DNA of 64,000 nt from Asanoa ferruginea (GTDB taxonomy: Bacteria > Actinomycetota > Actinomycetes > Mycobacteriales > Micromonosporaceae). Where the stretch lies: contig NZ_QUMQ01000001.1 in assembly GCF_003387075.1 (NCBI RefSeq), forward strand, positions 186,001 to 250,000, read 5' to 3'. Below are positions 47,215-56,246 of this stretch, piece by piece. Numbering within the stretch: the stretch's first letter is position 1; each line of letters starts with the position of its first letter. The position numbers and the translations under genes were made by a program. The notes beneath the pieces were generated by a model. It saw nothing but the letters and a program-made list of their open reading frames with translations, did no database searches and was not told the origin of the DNA.

Positions 47215-47529
47215 CTACTTCCCGCTCGAGATGCCGGTGACCTTGATCTGGGTCAGCTTCTGCCGGTGACCCTGACGCTTGTGGTAGCCGGTCTTGTTCT
47301 TGAACTTGTGGATCCGGATCTTGGGGCCCTTGGTGTGCGCGGCGATTTCGCCGGACACCGAGACCTTGGCAAGCTTCGCCGCGTCGGTCACCAGGTCGTC
47401 ACCGTCAACGAGGAGCACCGCGGCGAGCGTCACCGCGTCGCCGGGCTCGCCGACGAGCTTCTCGACCTCGATCACGTCACCCTCGGCGACCTTGTATTGC
47501 TTGCCGCCGGTCTTGACGATCGCGTACAT
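47215..47529 (-). CDS. rplU: 50S ribosomal protein L21
   Basis: A 104-residue L21, starting [18 protein letters not shown] and with the C-terminal YHKRQGHRQ segment. The ATG at 47529 follows ACAGGAGTCCG. The 191 bp upstream to the ABC-exporter stop holds the operon promoter and a long leader of mostly GC-rich sequence; I could not assign -35/-10 boxes or a leader RNA structure with confidence. Confidence 0.98.
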   Translation of the reverse strand: MYAIVKTGGKQYKVAEGDVIEVEKLVGEPGDAVTLAAVLLVDGDDLVTDAAKLAKVSVSGEIAAHTKGPKIRIHKFKNKTGYHKRQGHRQKLTQIKVTGISSGK

Positions 47530-47720
47530 GGGACGCGGACTCCTGTCGTAGCGTGGCGGTGGTCTGTCGTTCGCCGCGGCGCCTGCGTGCGAGAGGGGCA
47601 CGATCGGCGGGCACACGTGAACGCGGCGCACGCGGGGTGCGCCACAGGCAAGCGTACGGCATCGCGGCCCCGGCCCCCAAACCACCCCTGGATGACCTCC
47701 GAGCGGGCCCGATCACCAGC

Positions 47721-49508
47721 TTATCCGGCCGCGGGGCGGGCGCCGACGGGCTCGGGGCTGGGTGTGGCCTCGGCGATGCGGAGGGCTTCGACCAGTTTGC
47801 GGTAGAGCGTGTCGGTCGCCAGCAGCTCGGCGTGGGTGCCCCGGGCCCGGACCCGGCCCTCCTCCATGACCAGGATCGTGTCGGCATCGAGGACCGTCGA
47901 CAGCCGGTGGGCGATGGTGACCACGGCACCGACCGCGGCCCGGTCGCGGATGCAGTCGTGGAGCGCGGCCTCGGTCAGGCCGTCGACCTGGGCGGTGGCC
48001 TCGTCGAGGAGCAGCACCTCCGGGGTGCGCAGGATGGCTCGGGCCAGCGCGATCCGCTGGCGCTGGCCGCCGCTCACCGCGCTCTCGGTCAGGGACGTGT
48101 CGAGTCCCTCGGCCAACGAGTCGATCTTGTCGTCGAGGCGGACGGCCCGCAGCACGGCCTCGACCTCGGCCCCGGTCGCGTCGGGGTGGGTGAAGAGCAG
48201 GTTGTCGCGGATCGTGCCGGGGACGACCGGCGTCTCCTGCTCGACGTAGGCCAGCCGGGAACGCACCTCGTCATGCGTGTAGGACTGGTAGGGCCGGCCG
48301 TCGAGCAACAGCTCACCGCTCTCCGGCTCGAGGAAGCGCAGGATCAGCGAGAACAGCGTGGTCTTGCCCGCACCGGACGGCCCGACGATCGCGGTGTGCC
48401 CCCGGCGCGGGACGGCCAGGTCGATGCTCCGGACGGCCGGCTCGGTGCCCGGGGCGTAGCGTGCGGTCACCGCCCGGAACTCCAGCACCAAGTCGGACGC
48501 CGGACCCGGAACACCGAAGGCGGCGACGCCGGGCCGGTGCGGCTCGATCTCCATCGCCTCGACCTGCCGGATCCGGGCACCGGCGGCCATCCCGGCCTGG
48601 AGGTTGGTGATGTTCTGGGTCAGCTCGGTGATCGGGCCCATCAACTGGAACGCGTAGAGCAGGAACGCGATCAGGCTGGACACCTCGAGCAGCCCGCGGT
48701 CGGCCCGCCAGGCGCCCACTCCGAGGATCACGATGATCGAGAGTTGGATGCCGGTCCAGGAGATCGTCCAGACCGTTGCTGTGCGGCGGGCGGCGCGGAC
48801 CGCGTGTGCGGCGGAGTCGCGGGCGTCGGCCAGGATCCGCTCGGTCTGCCGCTGCTCGGCCCGGCTGGCCTTGACCGTGCGGATGGCGCGCAGCGCACCC
48901 TCCAGCGCACCGCCCAGACGGCCGACCGACTCCTGGGCCGCCTCCTGCGCGCGGGCGATCGCCGGCATCAGCGCGGTCATGATGGCGCCGACCACCAGCA
49001 CCGACGCGAGGGTGCAGGCCAGCAGGACCAGGTCGAGCACGCCCATCAGGACCAGCGTGGCGATCATGGCGAGGGTGCTGTTGAGCAGGCCGACGATGCT
49101 CGCCGAGGCGCTGTGCAGCAGGCCGGCGTCGGACGTCACCCGGGTGACCAGCTCACCCGTCGGCCGGCCGGTGATCTCACGGACCCGGGCGGCGAAGTAG
49201 CGGCGGATCATCGACACCCGGGCGTCGAGCACCACCTTCTCCGAGACGGTGCCCATGATCACCCACTGCCACATCGAGATGCCGGCGCCAACCACCACGA
49301 GGCCGAGCAGCACCCCGACCGGCTGCCACAGCGGCACGTCGGAGCGGCCCAGGGTGTCGATCACCCACTTGGCGACCAGCGGCGTGGCCAGCCCGACCGC
49401 GCTGCCGACCAACCCGAGCAGGAACCCCATCACCAGCACCCGCCGGTGTGGTGCGACGAACGAGACCAGAGTGCGGAGCCGGGCAAAGCGAGGATCCGGA
49501 TCAGTCAT
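47721..49508 (-). CDS. ABC transporter, fused membrane and ATPase domains
   Basis: A 595-residue half-transporter with an exporter-type membrane domain (about 15-300, six hydrophobic segments) and an ATPase domain: Walker A GPSGAGKTT (about 375), signature SGGQR (about 485), Walker B VLLLDEAT (about 505). Likely homodimeric, exporting a lipid, peptide or drug. The ATG at 49508 (MTDPDPRF) is preferred to one 10 codons upstream, which lies inside the operator. It is divergent from a TetR gene and inserted between rne and rplU. Confidence 0.93.
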   Translation of the reverse strand: MTDPDPRFARLRTLVSFVAPHRRVLVMGFLLGLVGSAVGLATPLVAKWVIDTLGRSDVPLWQPVGVLLGLVVVGAGISMWQWVIMGTVSEKVVLDARVSMIRRYFAARVREITGRPTGELVTRVTSDAGLLHSASASIVGLLNSTLAMIATLVLMGVLDLVLLACTLASVLVVGAIMTALMPAIARAQEAAQESVGRLGGALEGALRAIRTVKASRAEQRQTERILADARDSAAHAVRAARRTATVWTISWTGIQLSIIVILGVGAWRADRGLLEVSSLIAFLLYAFQLMGPITELTQNITNLQAGMAAGARIRQVEAMEIEPHRPGVAAFGVPGPASDLVLEFRAVTARYAPGTEPAVRSIDLAVPRRGHTAIVGPSGAGKTTLFSLILRFLEPESGELLLDGRPYQSYTHDEVRSRLAYVEQETPVVPGTIRDNLLFTHPDATGAEVEAVLRAVRLDDKIDSLAEGLDTSLTESAVSGGQRQRIALARAILRTPEVLLLDEATAQVDGLTEAALHDCIRDRAAVGAVVTIAHRLSTVLDADTILVMEEGRVRARGTHAELLATDTLYRKLVEALRIAEATPSPEPVGARPAAG

Positions 49509-49516
49509 GCGCTCTA

Positions 49517-49536
49517 GTGGAACGCACGTGTTCCAC
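49517..49536. promoter_or_regulatory. operator candidate between ABC exporter and TetR
   Basis: GTGGAAC and GTTCCAC form a perfect 7-bp inverted repeat with a 6-nt centre. It sits 9 bp before the exporter start and 46 bp before the tetR start, in the shared 73-bp gap, as expected for a TetR regulator that represses both genes. Confidence 0.72.
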
Positions 49537-49568
49537 AACAGTCAAGGAAGATACCGATTTGGGGCTGC

Positions 49569-49574
49569 TAACCT
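49569..49574 (+). promoter_or_regulatory. -10 hexamer of tetR gene, leaderless spacing
   Basis: TAACCT with 7 nt to the GTG at 49582 and no Shine-Dalgarno sequence. Confidence 0.45.
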
Positions 49575-49581
49575 CAGCGAC

Positions 49582-50148
49582 GTGCAGGAAAATGAGCGTG
49601 GTGCGCGGGCCCGCACCCGGCAGGCGATCCTGTCCGCCGCCATCGAGGCCCTGGGGCAGAACCCGGCGGCGGCCCTGAGCGACATCGCCGCCGCGGCCGA
49701 GGTCGGGCGCACGACGTTGCACCGATATTTTCCGGAGCGCTCCGACCTGCTCCGGGCCGTCGCCGCCGAGGGCTCCGCCCGCCTCGACCGGGCCACCGAC
49801 AACGCCCGCCTCGACGAGGGCACCGGCGCCGAGGCGCTGCTGCGCCTCTGCCGCGAATACTTCGACCTGGGCAACCTGCTGTCGCTGATCTTCACCGACC
49901 CCGAGTGCCTCGGCGACGCCACCCCGATCGTCGACGGCGGCTGCGACACCCGCTTCACCGCCATGGTCGACCGCGGCCATCGCGACGGCACGATCGACGC
50001 CGGCCTACCGGTGGGCTGGCTGTCCAGCCTGATGTGGTCGCAGCTCTACGCGGGCTGGAGCTACGCCGGCCAGCACGGCACCTCCCGGCACGATGTGCTC
50101 AAGCTGGTGGTCCGCACCGTCGACGGAGCGATCGCACCGCGGGCCTAA
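49582..50148 (+). CDS. TetR-family transcriptional regulator
   Basis: A 188-residue regulator. The N-terminal helix-turn-helix is ALSDIAAAAEVGRTTLHRYFPERSDLL (about 34-60); the C-terminal part is the ligand-binding domain. The GTG at 49582 gives the normal N-terminal length. It is divergent from the ABC exporter and probably controls it through the operator at 49517-49536. The ligand is unknown. Confidence 0.92.
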   Translation: MQENERGARARTRQAILSAAIEALGQNPAAALSDIAAAAEVGRTTLHRYFPERSDLLRAVAAEGSARLDRATDNARLDEGTGAEALLRLCREYFDLGNLLSLIFTDPECLGDATPIVDGGCDTRFTAMVDRGHRDGTIDAGLPVGWLSSLMWSQLYAGWSYAGQHGTSRHDVLKLVVRTVDGAIAPRA

Positions 50149-50156
50149 AGCCAGGA

Positions 50157-50708
50157 TCAGCTCGGGCACAGCGCGTCGAGCCGGTCCTGGATGGCGCCGA
50201 GGGTCGCGTCGTCGATGGTCTCCACGTCGGAGGTCATCTTGTCGACCTGCCCGGCGAGCTGCCCCAGGGTGGTCTTGAGCTGCGGGTCGGTCGCCGTCGT
50301 CGAGACCTTGCGCAGATCGGCCGCCCAGGTGTCCAACGTCGACTCGAGCTTCGCCTCCGCCGCCCGCTGCCCGGCCTGGTCCTTCTTCTGCTCGGCCTCC
50401 AGCACGGCGGTGAGCTGCTGCACGAACGCGGTCGTGCCGTTGGAGCTGGCCTTCAGCGCGTCGGCGCACGCCTGGGTGGCGTTCCCGCCGGCCTTGGCGG
50501 TCGGCACCGGGCCGAGCGACAGCTCCGGCGCGACCGTGCCGGCCGGGGCGCCCGGGCTCGTGGACGGACCCGGCGCGGGTGTGCCCGACGTGGTCGGTCC
50601 CGGCGTCCCGGCCGCCGTGCCGCGACCCTCGACGTCTGCCGAACAACCGGCGACAGCGAGCAACGCGGCGGACAGGACGACAACGGCAAAGTGGCCACGC
50701 AGGCGCAT
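50157..50708 (-). CDS. hypothetical lipoprotein
   Basis: A 183-residue protein with a lipoprotein signal (lipobox LAVAGC, Cys about 22), a Pro/Thr/Ser/Gly-rich linker (about 30-60) and a helical domain (about 70-180) with two conserved-looking cysteines (about 80 and 181) that could pair outside the cell. The ATG at 50708 follows GGAGGATC. No recognised domain. It lies between tetR (convergent) and rne. Confidence 0.8.
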   Translation of the reverse strand: MRLRGHFAVVVLSAALLAVAGCSADVEGRGTAAGTPGPTTSGTPAPGPSTSPGAPAGTVAPELSLGPVPTAKAGGNATQACADALKASSNGTTAFVQQLTAVLEAEQKKDQAGQRAAEAKLESTLDTWAADLRKVSTTATDPQLKTTLGQLAGQVDKMTSDVETIDDATLGAIQDRLDALCPS

Positions 50709-50795
50709 CGGAAGATCCTCCGGAGGGGGGTGGCGGGACCGCGTCCCGCGACCCTAACGCGCATTCATGAATGCCGCTCGTCCGCCCCCGGGCAT

Positions 50796-50830
50796 GAAGC
50801 AGCCCGGCCGCTTGCACGACCGGGCGCTTC
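50796..50830 (-). terminator. hairpin after rne
   Basis: GAAGC-A-GCCCGG pairs with CCGGGC-GCTTC with one bulged base, 12-nt loop, 17 bp beyond the rne stop. No U run. It probably ends rne transcription. Confidence 0.65.
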
Positions 50831-50846
50831 TTACATCATTTCAAAC

Positions 50847-53822
50847 TCAGGGTCGGGTGCGCCGCCGGGTGCCGCCCCGACGACCACGGCGCCGGCTGGT
50901 CCCGGCCTCGGCCAGGTCGCCGTCTTCGTCGCCGGCCGCGTCGGGGTCGTCGTTGCCGGCCAGGCGGCCGTTGCCCGCCGCGGCGATGTCGGTCGGCGCC
51001 TCGGCCTCGTCGACCGGGTCGAGCACGACGTCGTCGTAGCGGGACAGGTCGTAGCCCATCGTGTCGTCGTCGCTGACCACCGTGGGCTCGACGGTATCGG
51101 GAGCGTCTGCCGCCGGCTCGGCCGCCTTGCCGCGGCCGCGGCGACGGGCCGAGGTGGCCGGCGCGGCCGCCACCGCCTTGGCCGCCCCGCTGGCCGAGCC
51201 GTTGGGACCGTGGCTGTGCTGCTGCTGCGGTGCGCCGCCGCCCTTCACCGGGACGGGCTCGGTGTGGATGATGACGCCGCGGCCCTTGCAGGTCTCGCAG
51301 GTCTCGGAGAAGGCCTCGAGCAGGCCGGCACCGATCCGCTTGCGGGTCATCTGCACCAGGCCGAGCGAGGTGATCTCGGTGACCTGGTGCTTGGTGCGGT
51401 CGCGGCCCAGGCACTCGGTCAGCCGCCGCAGCACCAGCTCGCGGTTGCTCTCCAGCACCATGTCGATGAAGTCGATGACCACGATGCCGCCGAGGTCGCG
51501 CAGCCGGAGCTGGCGGACGATCTCCTCAGCCGCTTCGAGGTTGTTGCGGGTGACCGTCTCCTCCAGGTTGCCGCCGACGCCGGTGTATTTACCGGTGTTG
51601 ACGTCGACCACCGTCATCGCCTCGGTGCGGTCGATCACCAGGTGACCGCCGGACGGGAGGAAGACCTTGCGGTCGAGACCCTTGAGGATCTGCTCGTCGA
51701 TGCGCTTCTCGGCGAACACGTCGACCGTCGAGGTGTGCCGGCGCAGCCGCGGGACCAGGTCGGGAGAGACGTGGCTGAGGTAGGTGTCGACCATCTCGTA
51801 GGACTCTTCGCCCTGCACGACGATCTCGCGGAAATCTTCGTTGAACAGGTCGCGGACGACCCGGATCAGCAGGTCGGGCTCCTCGTAGAGGAGCACCGGC
51901 GCGCCGCCGCCGGCGGCCTTGGCCTGGATGTCGTCCCACTGCGCCTGTAGTCGCTTGACGTCGCGGGCGAGCTCGTCTTCGGACGCGCCCTCGGCCGCGG
52001 TGCGGACGATCACGCCGGCGCCCTCGGGCACCAGCTTCTTGAGCACGTCGCGGAGGCGCTTGCGCTCGGTGTCGGGCAGCTTGCGGCTGATCCCGGACGC
52101 GTTGCCGCCGGGCACGTAGACCAGGTGGCGGCCGGAGAGCGCGATGTGGCTGGTCAGCCGGGCGCCCTTGTGGCCGATCGGGTCCTTGGTGACCTGCACC
52201 AGCACCGAGTCGCCGGAGCGCAGGGCCTGCTCGATCGAGCGGGCCCGGCCCTCCAGCCCGGAGGCGTCCCAGTTGACCTCACCGGCGTAGAGCACCGCGT
52301 TGCGGCCCCGGCCGACGTCGACGAACGCCGCCTCCATCGAGGGCAGCACGTTCTGCACCTTGCCGAGGTAGACGTTGCCGGCCATCGCGCCGGACGACGC
52401 CCGGGTCACGTAGTGCTCGACCAGCACGCCGTCTTCGAGGACGCCGATCTGGGTGCGGTCGGCCCGCTGCCGGACCACCATCACCCGGTCGACCGCCTCG
52501 CGGCGGGCCAGGAACTCGGACTCGCTCAGGATCGGCGGCCGGGTGCGGCGCTGCTCGCGACCGTCGCGCCGGCGCTGCCGCTTGGCCTCCAGCCGGGTGG
52601 AGCCGGAGACGCCCTGCACCTCGTCGGACGTGGTGCGCGGCTCGCGGATCCGGACCACAGTGTGCACGCCGTCGTCGGCACCGGTGTCGGTGTCGCCCTT
52701 GCGGCGGCGCCGCCGGCGCCGGCGGGTCACCCCGTCGCCGTCGTCGTCCTGGCCGGCCTCGTCGTCGGTCTCGGCGGCGGCCACCGGCTCGTCGGTCTCG
52801 TCGCCCTCGTCGATCGGACCCTTGCCGCGGCCCCGGCCACGACGGCCGCGGCGCCGCCGGCGGCGGCCGTTCTCGTCGAGTTCGTCACCGTCGGCGTCTT
52901 CGTCGTCGCCGTCGTCGACCGCGGCCGGCTCGGCCTCTTCGGTGGTGACGGGAACATCATCGGGGGTACGGCGGCCGCGCCGGCGCCGCCGGCCACCAAC
53001 GGTCTCCGCACTGTCGGCAGCGGCCTCGGGCTCGGCCTCGACAGTCTCGGCCTGCGTCTCGACAGCGGCCTCGGGCTCGGCGGCGGCCGCGCCCCGGGTG
53101 CGCCGGGTGCGCCGGACCTGCGCGACCGGCTCGTCTTCGGGCTGCGGCGCCATGAACAGCAGGGGGGCCGCGGCGACGCGGCGGGTGCGGCGGCTCGGCG
53201 CCGGCTCCTCGGCCGCGGTGTCGAGCGGCTCGGTGGTGGCCTCGTCGGCGTCTTCGTCGTCGACCGGCTCGCCGGGCTGGCCGGCCGCCTGGCTCCGCAC
53301 CAGGCCGCGGTCGTTGTCGACCGGGCCGGCGACGGCGGCACCCGGCTCGACGTCGCCGACTCCGGCGGCCGGCTCGGCGGCCGGGTCGTCGAACTCGGTG
53401 ACGATCGCCTGGTCACCGGAGGTGCCGACGGCGGGCACGCCGGGCTCGACGTCGCCGAGGCCGGCACCGGCCTCCGCGGCGCGATCGTCGAACTCCGAGG
53501 CGACGATGTCGTCGGTGGCGCGGGTGGCCGCGGCGGCGTCTTCGGTGGCGGCCTTGCGCCGCCGGGTGCGCTTGACCGGTGCGGCGGGCGCGTCGTTCGT
53601 CACCTCTGCCGCAGACTCGCCGTCATTGTCGGCTTTGGCGGCCGCGGCCGGGGTGGCCTTGCGCCGGCGCCGCGTCGGGGCAGCCTCGTCACCGCTGGCA
53701 GCGGCCGGGGCGGCCGTCGTCTTGCGGGCCCGGGTGCGCTTTACGGGCGTGGCAGGTGTCTCGGTCTCGGCGGCGGGCTCATTGCCCTGGACCTCGCCGC
53801 CCGTTGGCTCGTTCTCGAGCAT
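50847..53822 (-). CDS. rne: ribonuclease E/G with long N-terminal extension
   Basis: A 991-residue RNase E/G that processes rRNA and degrades mRNA. Residues up to about 430 are low-complexity Ala/Glu/Asp stretches and Arg-rich blocks (KRTRARK, RRRRGRRGRG). The catalytic core follows with an S1 domain (GNVYLGKVQNVLPSMEAAFVD), the two metal-binding Asp in VVDVNTG and VIDFIDM, and a zinc-link CETCKGRG. The C-terminal about 130 residues are again Arg/Gly/acid-rich. The ATG at 53822 follows GGAGAAC; the frame is open 87 bp further. The extension may bind RNA or partner enzymes. Confidence 0.96.
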   Translation of the reverse strand: MLENEPTGGEVQGNEPAAETETPATPVKRTRARKTTAAPAAASGDEAAPTRRRRKATPAAAAKADNDGESAAEVTNDAPAAPVKRTRRRKAATEDAAAATRATDDIVASEFDDRAAEAGAGLGDVEPGVPAVGTSGDQAIVTEFDDPAAEPAAGVGDVEPGAAVAGPVDNDRGLVRSQAAGQPGEPVDDEDADEATTEPLDTAAEEPAPSRRTRRVAAAPLLFMAPQPEDEPVAQVRRTRRTRGAAAAEPEAAVETQAETVEAEPEAAADSAETVGGRRRRRGRRTPDDVPVTTEEAEPAAVDDGDDEDADGDELDENGRRRRRRGRRGRGRGKGPIDEGDETDEPVAAAETDDEAGQDDDGDGVTRRRRRRRRKGDTDTGADDGVHTVVRIREPRTTSDEVQGVSGSTRLEAKRQRRRDGREQRRTRPPILSESEFLARREAVDRVMVVRQRADRTQIGVLEDGVLVEHYVTRASSGAMAGNVYLGKVQNVLPSMEAAFVDVGRGRNAVLYAGEVNWDASGLEGRARSIEQALRSGDSVLVQVTKDPIGHKGARLTSHIALSGRHLVYVPGGNASGISRKLPDTERKRLRDVLKKLVPEGAGVIVRTAAEGASEDELARDVKRLQAQWDDIQAKAAGGGAPVLLYEEPDLLIRVVRDLFNEDFREIVVQGEESYEMVDTYLSHVSPDLVPRLRRHTSTVDVFAEKRIDEQILKGLDRKVFLPSGGHLVIDRTEAMTVVDVNTGKYTGVGGNLEETVTRNNLEAAEEIVRQLRLRDLGGIVVIDFIDMVLESNRELVLRRLTECLGRDRTKHQVTEITSLGLVQMTRKRIGAGLLEAFSETCETCKGRGVIIHTEPVPVKGGGAPQQQHSHGPNGSASGAAKAVAAAPATSARRRGRGKAAEPAADAPDTVEPTVVSDDDTMGYDLSRYDDVVLDPVDEAEAPTDIAAAGNGRLAGNDDPDAAGDEDGDLAEAGTSRRRGRRGGTRRRTRP

Positions 53823-53961
53823 GGACGTTCTCCAGTTCTGGCAACCCCGGGCGCGGGTGAGCGCTGCCACGCAGGGTCGCCGCAAAGTGTTTCCGGCGCC
53901 GCCCACCATGCGGCGGGCAGACCGAAGTCTGGCGGGCTAAACGCCGATCGCGTCACCGCGG

Positions 53962-54777
53962 TCAACGTTCACCGACAACAGCCCCGTCGCGGTCCGCCTC
54001 CAACGGATCCGCGATCGCCCCCTGCGCGGTCAGTCGGCCCTGTGCCAGCCGGGTGGCCCTTGGCGGGACCGGCGGCTCCAGGTCGGCCACCACGCGGAGG
54101 CCGGCAAGGACGTCATCGGGTCGTACGGACGGGGTGACCTGCCGCACGACTACGTCGAGTATCGCACACGGCACCTCGGGGGCTCCGGAAGCCGCCGGAC
54201 CGGGATTGATCACCTCGATGGACGCCACTGCGGCCCGCGTGTCGAACGTGCGCCGGCCCTGCTTGGTCTGCCTCTCGACCAGAATTTCGGACGCATCCCG
54301 AAATTTCGTGACAGCCTCGGCCAAATCAGCGTCGGTGATCCCCGACAACTCCACCCGCCACCGCGAGGCGTCGATCCGGTCGGCCAGGCTCTCCCCCGCC
54401 GCCGCCACCGCGTCGAGCACGTCGAGCCCGGGCGATAGCGAAGCGTCGAGCGCGGTGACCACCCAGGCCGGGTCGACGACCGCCTGTAGGCCGATCTCCA
54501 GGTATTCAGCCTCGCTCGCGGTCCCGGTCGGCGCCGCGCTCGCGTAGGAGATCTTGGGGTGCGGGGTGAACCCCTGCGAGTAGGCGATGGGCACGCCGGC
54601 CCGCTTCACCGCCCGCTCGAAGGCGCGCGCGAAGTCACGGTGCGAGGTGAACCGCAGCGGCCCCCGCTTGGCATACCGGATCCGGATGCGCTGGACGACG
54701 GGCGCCTGCCCGCCCTCCGGCTGTGGCTTCCTGCTGATCGCTGTGCTCCCTCGCCTGTTCGGTCCGTCCGGAACCAT
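53962..54777 (-). CDS. TIGR03936/DUF2344 radical-SAM-linked protein
   Basis: A 271-residue protein. The core starts at RIRIRYAKRGPLRFTSHRDF (about 31-50) and contains SQGFTPHPKISYA (about 70-82). It is normally encoded directly behind the TIGR03960 radical-SAM protein and before rne, and is thought to act with that enzyme, perhaps on rRNA or tRNA. Here the partner is 3.6 kb away behind five unrelated genes. The ATG at 54777 is the only good upstream start; its ribosome-binding site is unclear. Function unknown. Confidence 0.9.
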   Translation of the reverse strand: MVPDGPNRRGSTAISRKPQPEGGQAPVVQRIRIRYAKRGPLRFTSHRDFARAFERAVKRAGVPIAYSQGFTPHPKISYASAAPTGTASEAEYLEIGLQAVVDPAWVVTALDASLSPGLDVLDAVAAAGESLADRIDASRWRVELSGITDADLAEAVTKFRDASEILVERQTKQGRRTFDTRAAVASIEVINPGPAASGAPEVPCAILDVVVRQVTPSVRPDDVLAGLRVVADLEPPVPPRATRLAQGRLTAQGAIADPLEADRDGAVVGER

Positions 54778-54789
54778 CCTCCCACTCGC

Positions 54790-54795
54790 TAACCT
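54790..54795 (+). promoter_or_regulatory. -10 hexamer of methyltransferase gene, leaderless
   Basis: TAACCT with exactly 6 nt to the ATG at 54802, in a 24-bp gap between divergent genes. No Shine-Dalgarno sequence. A leaderless transcript is likely. Confidence 0.5.
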
Positions 54796-54801
54796 CCGGC
54801 C

Positions 54802-55629
54802 ATGACGGACGTCGACCCCAAGGCGCGCATCGCGGGCATCTTCGACCGGGCCGCACCGACCTACGACCAGACCGGCGTCGAGCTCTTCGGGCCGCCCGGC
54901 CGGGAGCTGGTCCGCCGCGCCGGCATCACCGCCGGCCAGCGCGTCCTCGACCTCGGCTGCGGCCGCGGCAACGTGCTCTTCCCGGCCGCCGCTGCGGTGG
55001 CCGAGACGGGTTCGGTGGTCGGCATCGACTTCGCGCCCGCGATGGTCGCGGCCACCACCCAAGCCGCGAAAGACCTGCCATGGGTACGCGTGACGCACGG
55101 CGACGCCGACTACCCCGACTTCCCGCCCGGCTCCTTCGACGCGATCACCGCCGGGTTCATGGTCTTCCTGCTCCCCGACCCGCCCGCCGCCGTCGCCCGC
55201 TGGTCCCGGCTGCTGCGCCCCGGCGGCCGGCTGGCGGTGAGCACGTTCGCGGCGGCGACCGCGGCCGGCGAGGCGTTCTACCGTGACCGCACCGCCGCGC
55301 TGCTGCCGTTCCAGACGCCCGAGCCGGCGCGCGACGAGCAGAGCAGCAGTTCGCCGGAGTGGGTGGCCGCGTTGTTCGCCGGCACCGACCTGGTCGACGT
55401 CACGATGACCGGCCTGACCGTGCGCAGCGGCTACCCCACGGTCGACACCTACTGGGACTGGATGCTCTCGCTCGGTGCCCGCCGGCAACTCGAGCGGGTG
55501 CCCGCCGAGCATGAGCAGACCGCCCGCGCCGCCCTCGGGAAGGTGCTCGACCAGCACCTGCGCCAGCCCGACGGCTCCTACCGGATGGACACCGAGGTGC
55601 GGCTCACGGTCGCCCGGCGGCCGGCCTGA
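54802..55629 (+). CDS. class I SAM-dependent methyltransferase
   Basis: A 275-residue methyltransferase with the Rossmann motifs VLDLGCGRGNV (about 49-59), VVGIDFA (about 73-79) and LRPGGRLAVSTF (about 136-147). It resembles UbiE/small-molecule methyltransferases of type 11. Its 3' end overlaps the convergent tetR gene by 26 bp. Substrate unknown; no biosynthetic cluster is around it. Confidence 0.92.
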   Translation: MTDVDPKARIAGIFDRAAPTYDQTGVELFGPPGRELVRRAGITAGQRVLDLGCGRGNVLFPAAAAVAETGSVVGIDFAPAMVAATTQAAKDLPWVRVTHGDADYPDFPPGSFDAITAGFMVFLLPDPPAAVARWSRLLRPGGRLAVSTFAAATAAGEAFYRDRTAALLPFQTPEPARDEQSSSSPEWVAALFAGTDLVDVTMTGLTVRSGYPTVDTYWDWMLSLGARRQLERVPAEHEQTARAALGKVLDQHLRQPDGSYRMDTEVRLTVARRPA

Positions 55630-56176
55630 ACACGCTGTCGAGGAAGTCGTCGAGCGCCCGCAGCGCGACGTCGGTCGGGTAGGTCCCACTGATCATGTAG
55701 AGGCCCAGGCCCTCGACCAGCGCGAGCAGGGTCGTCGCGGCCGGCGCCGGCATCAGCGTCGCGAAAAAGTCGCGCAGCCCCAGCGCGCCCTGCCGCTGCA
55801 CCTCGGCGACCTGCGGGCGGGTGGCGGCGTACGCGAAGAAAGCCAATGCGACCTTCCCGTCGGCCCGCCGCTCCTCGTCGAGCGGCAGCATCTGGGTGAC
55901 CATCGCCCGCACCAGGTCGCGCGGCGCGGGCGCCGGGCCGAGCGCGCCGACAGCGGCGGAGATCCGCGCCTCGGTGTGCCCGCTCACGACCGAGAGCGCG
56001 AACAGCATCATCTCGTCCTTGGTGCGGAAGTAGTGCTGCACCAGACCGGTGGTCGCGCCGGCCGCGGCGGCCACATGGCGCAGGCTGACCGCCTCCAGGC
56101 CCTGCTCGGCCGCGACCTTCATCAGCGCGTCGGCGATCAGCGTGCGCCGCTCGGTGGGATCGACCCGCTTCGGCAT
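55604..56176 (-). CDS. TetR-family regulator of DrrAB-like exporter
   Basis: A 190-residue TetR regulator. The helix-turn-helix is VSLRHVAAAAGATTGLVQHYFRTKDEMML (about 29-57). ATG 56176 (MPKRVDPTERR) is the best family start; ATG 56185 is possible. It is divergent from the exporter genes with a gap of about 65 bp, so repression of the exporter and itself is likely through the two 16-bp sites described at 56193-56246. Confidence 0.9.
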   Translation of the reverse strand: MPKRVDPTERRTLIADALMKVAAEQGLEAVSLRHVAAAAGATTGLVQHYFRTKDEMMLFALSVVSGHTEARISAAVGALGPAPAPRDLVRAMVTQMLPLDEERRADGKVALAFFAYAATRPQVAEVQRQGALGLRDFFATLMPAPAATTLLALVEGLGLYMISGTYPTDVALRALDDFLDSVFRPAAGRP

Positions 56177-56192
56177 GGGGATCATGCTTTCA

Positions 56193-56246
56193 CATTGCGG
56201 TCGTATTGACACGAACCGTGGCGGCTTTTACATTACAGTCGTGATG
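56193..56246. promoter_or_regulatory. promoter and two repeat operators of DrrAB-like genes
   Basis: TTGACA (56206-56211), 17 nt, then TACATT (56229-56234), followed by 6 nt and GTG 56241: a near-consensus promoter for a leaderless mRNA. Two direct 16-mers, at 56193-56208 and 56231-56246, share 12 of 16 bases (CATTNCNGTCGTNNTG) and overlap the -35 box and the -10/start region, so a TetR repressor bound there would block the polymerase. Confidence 0.78.
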
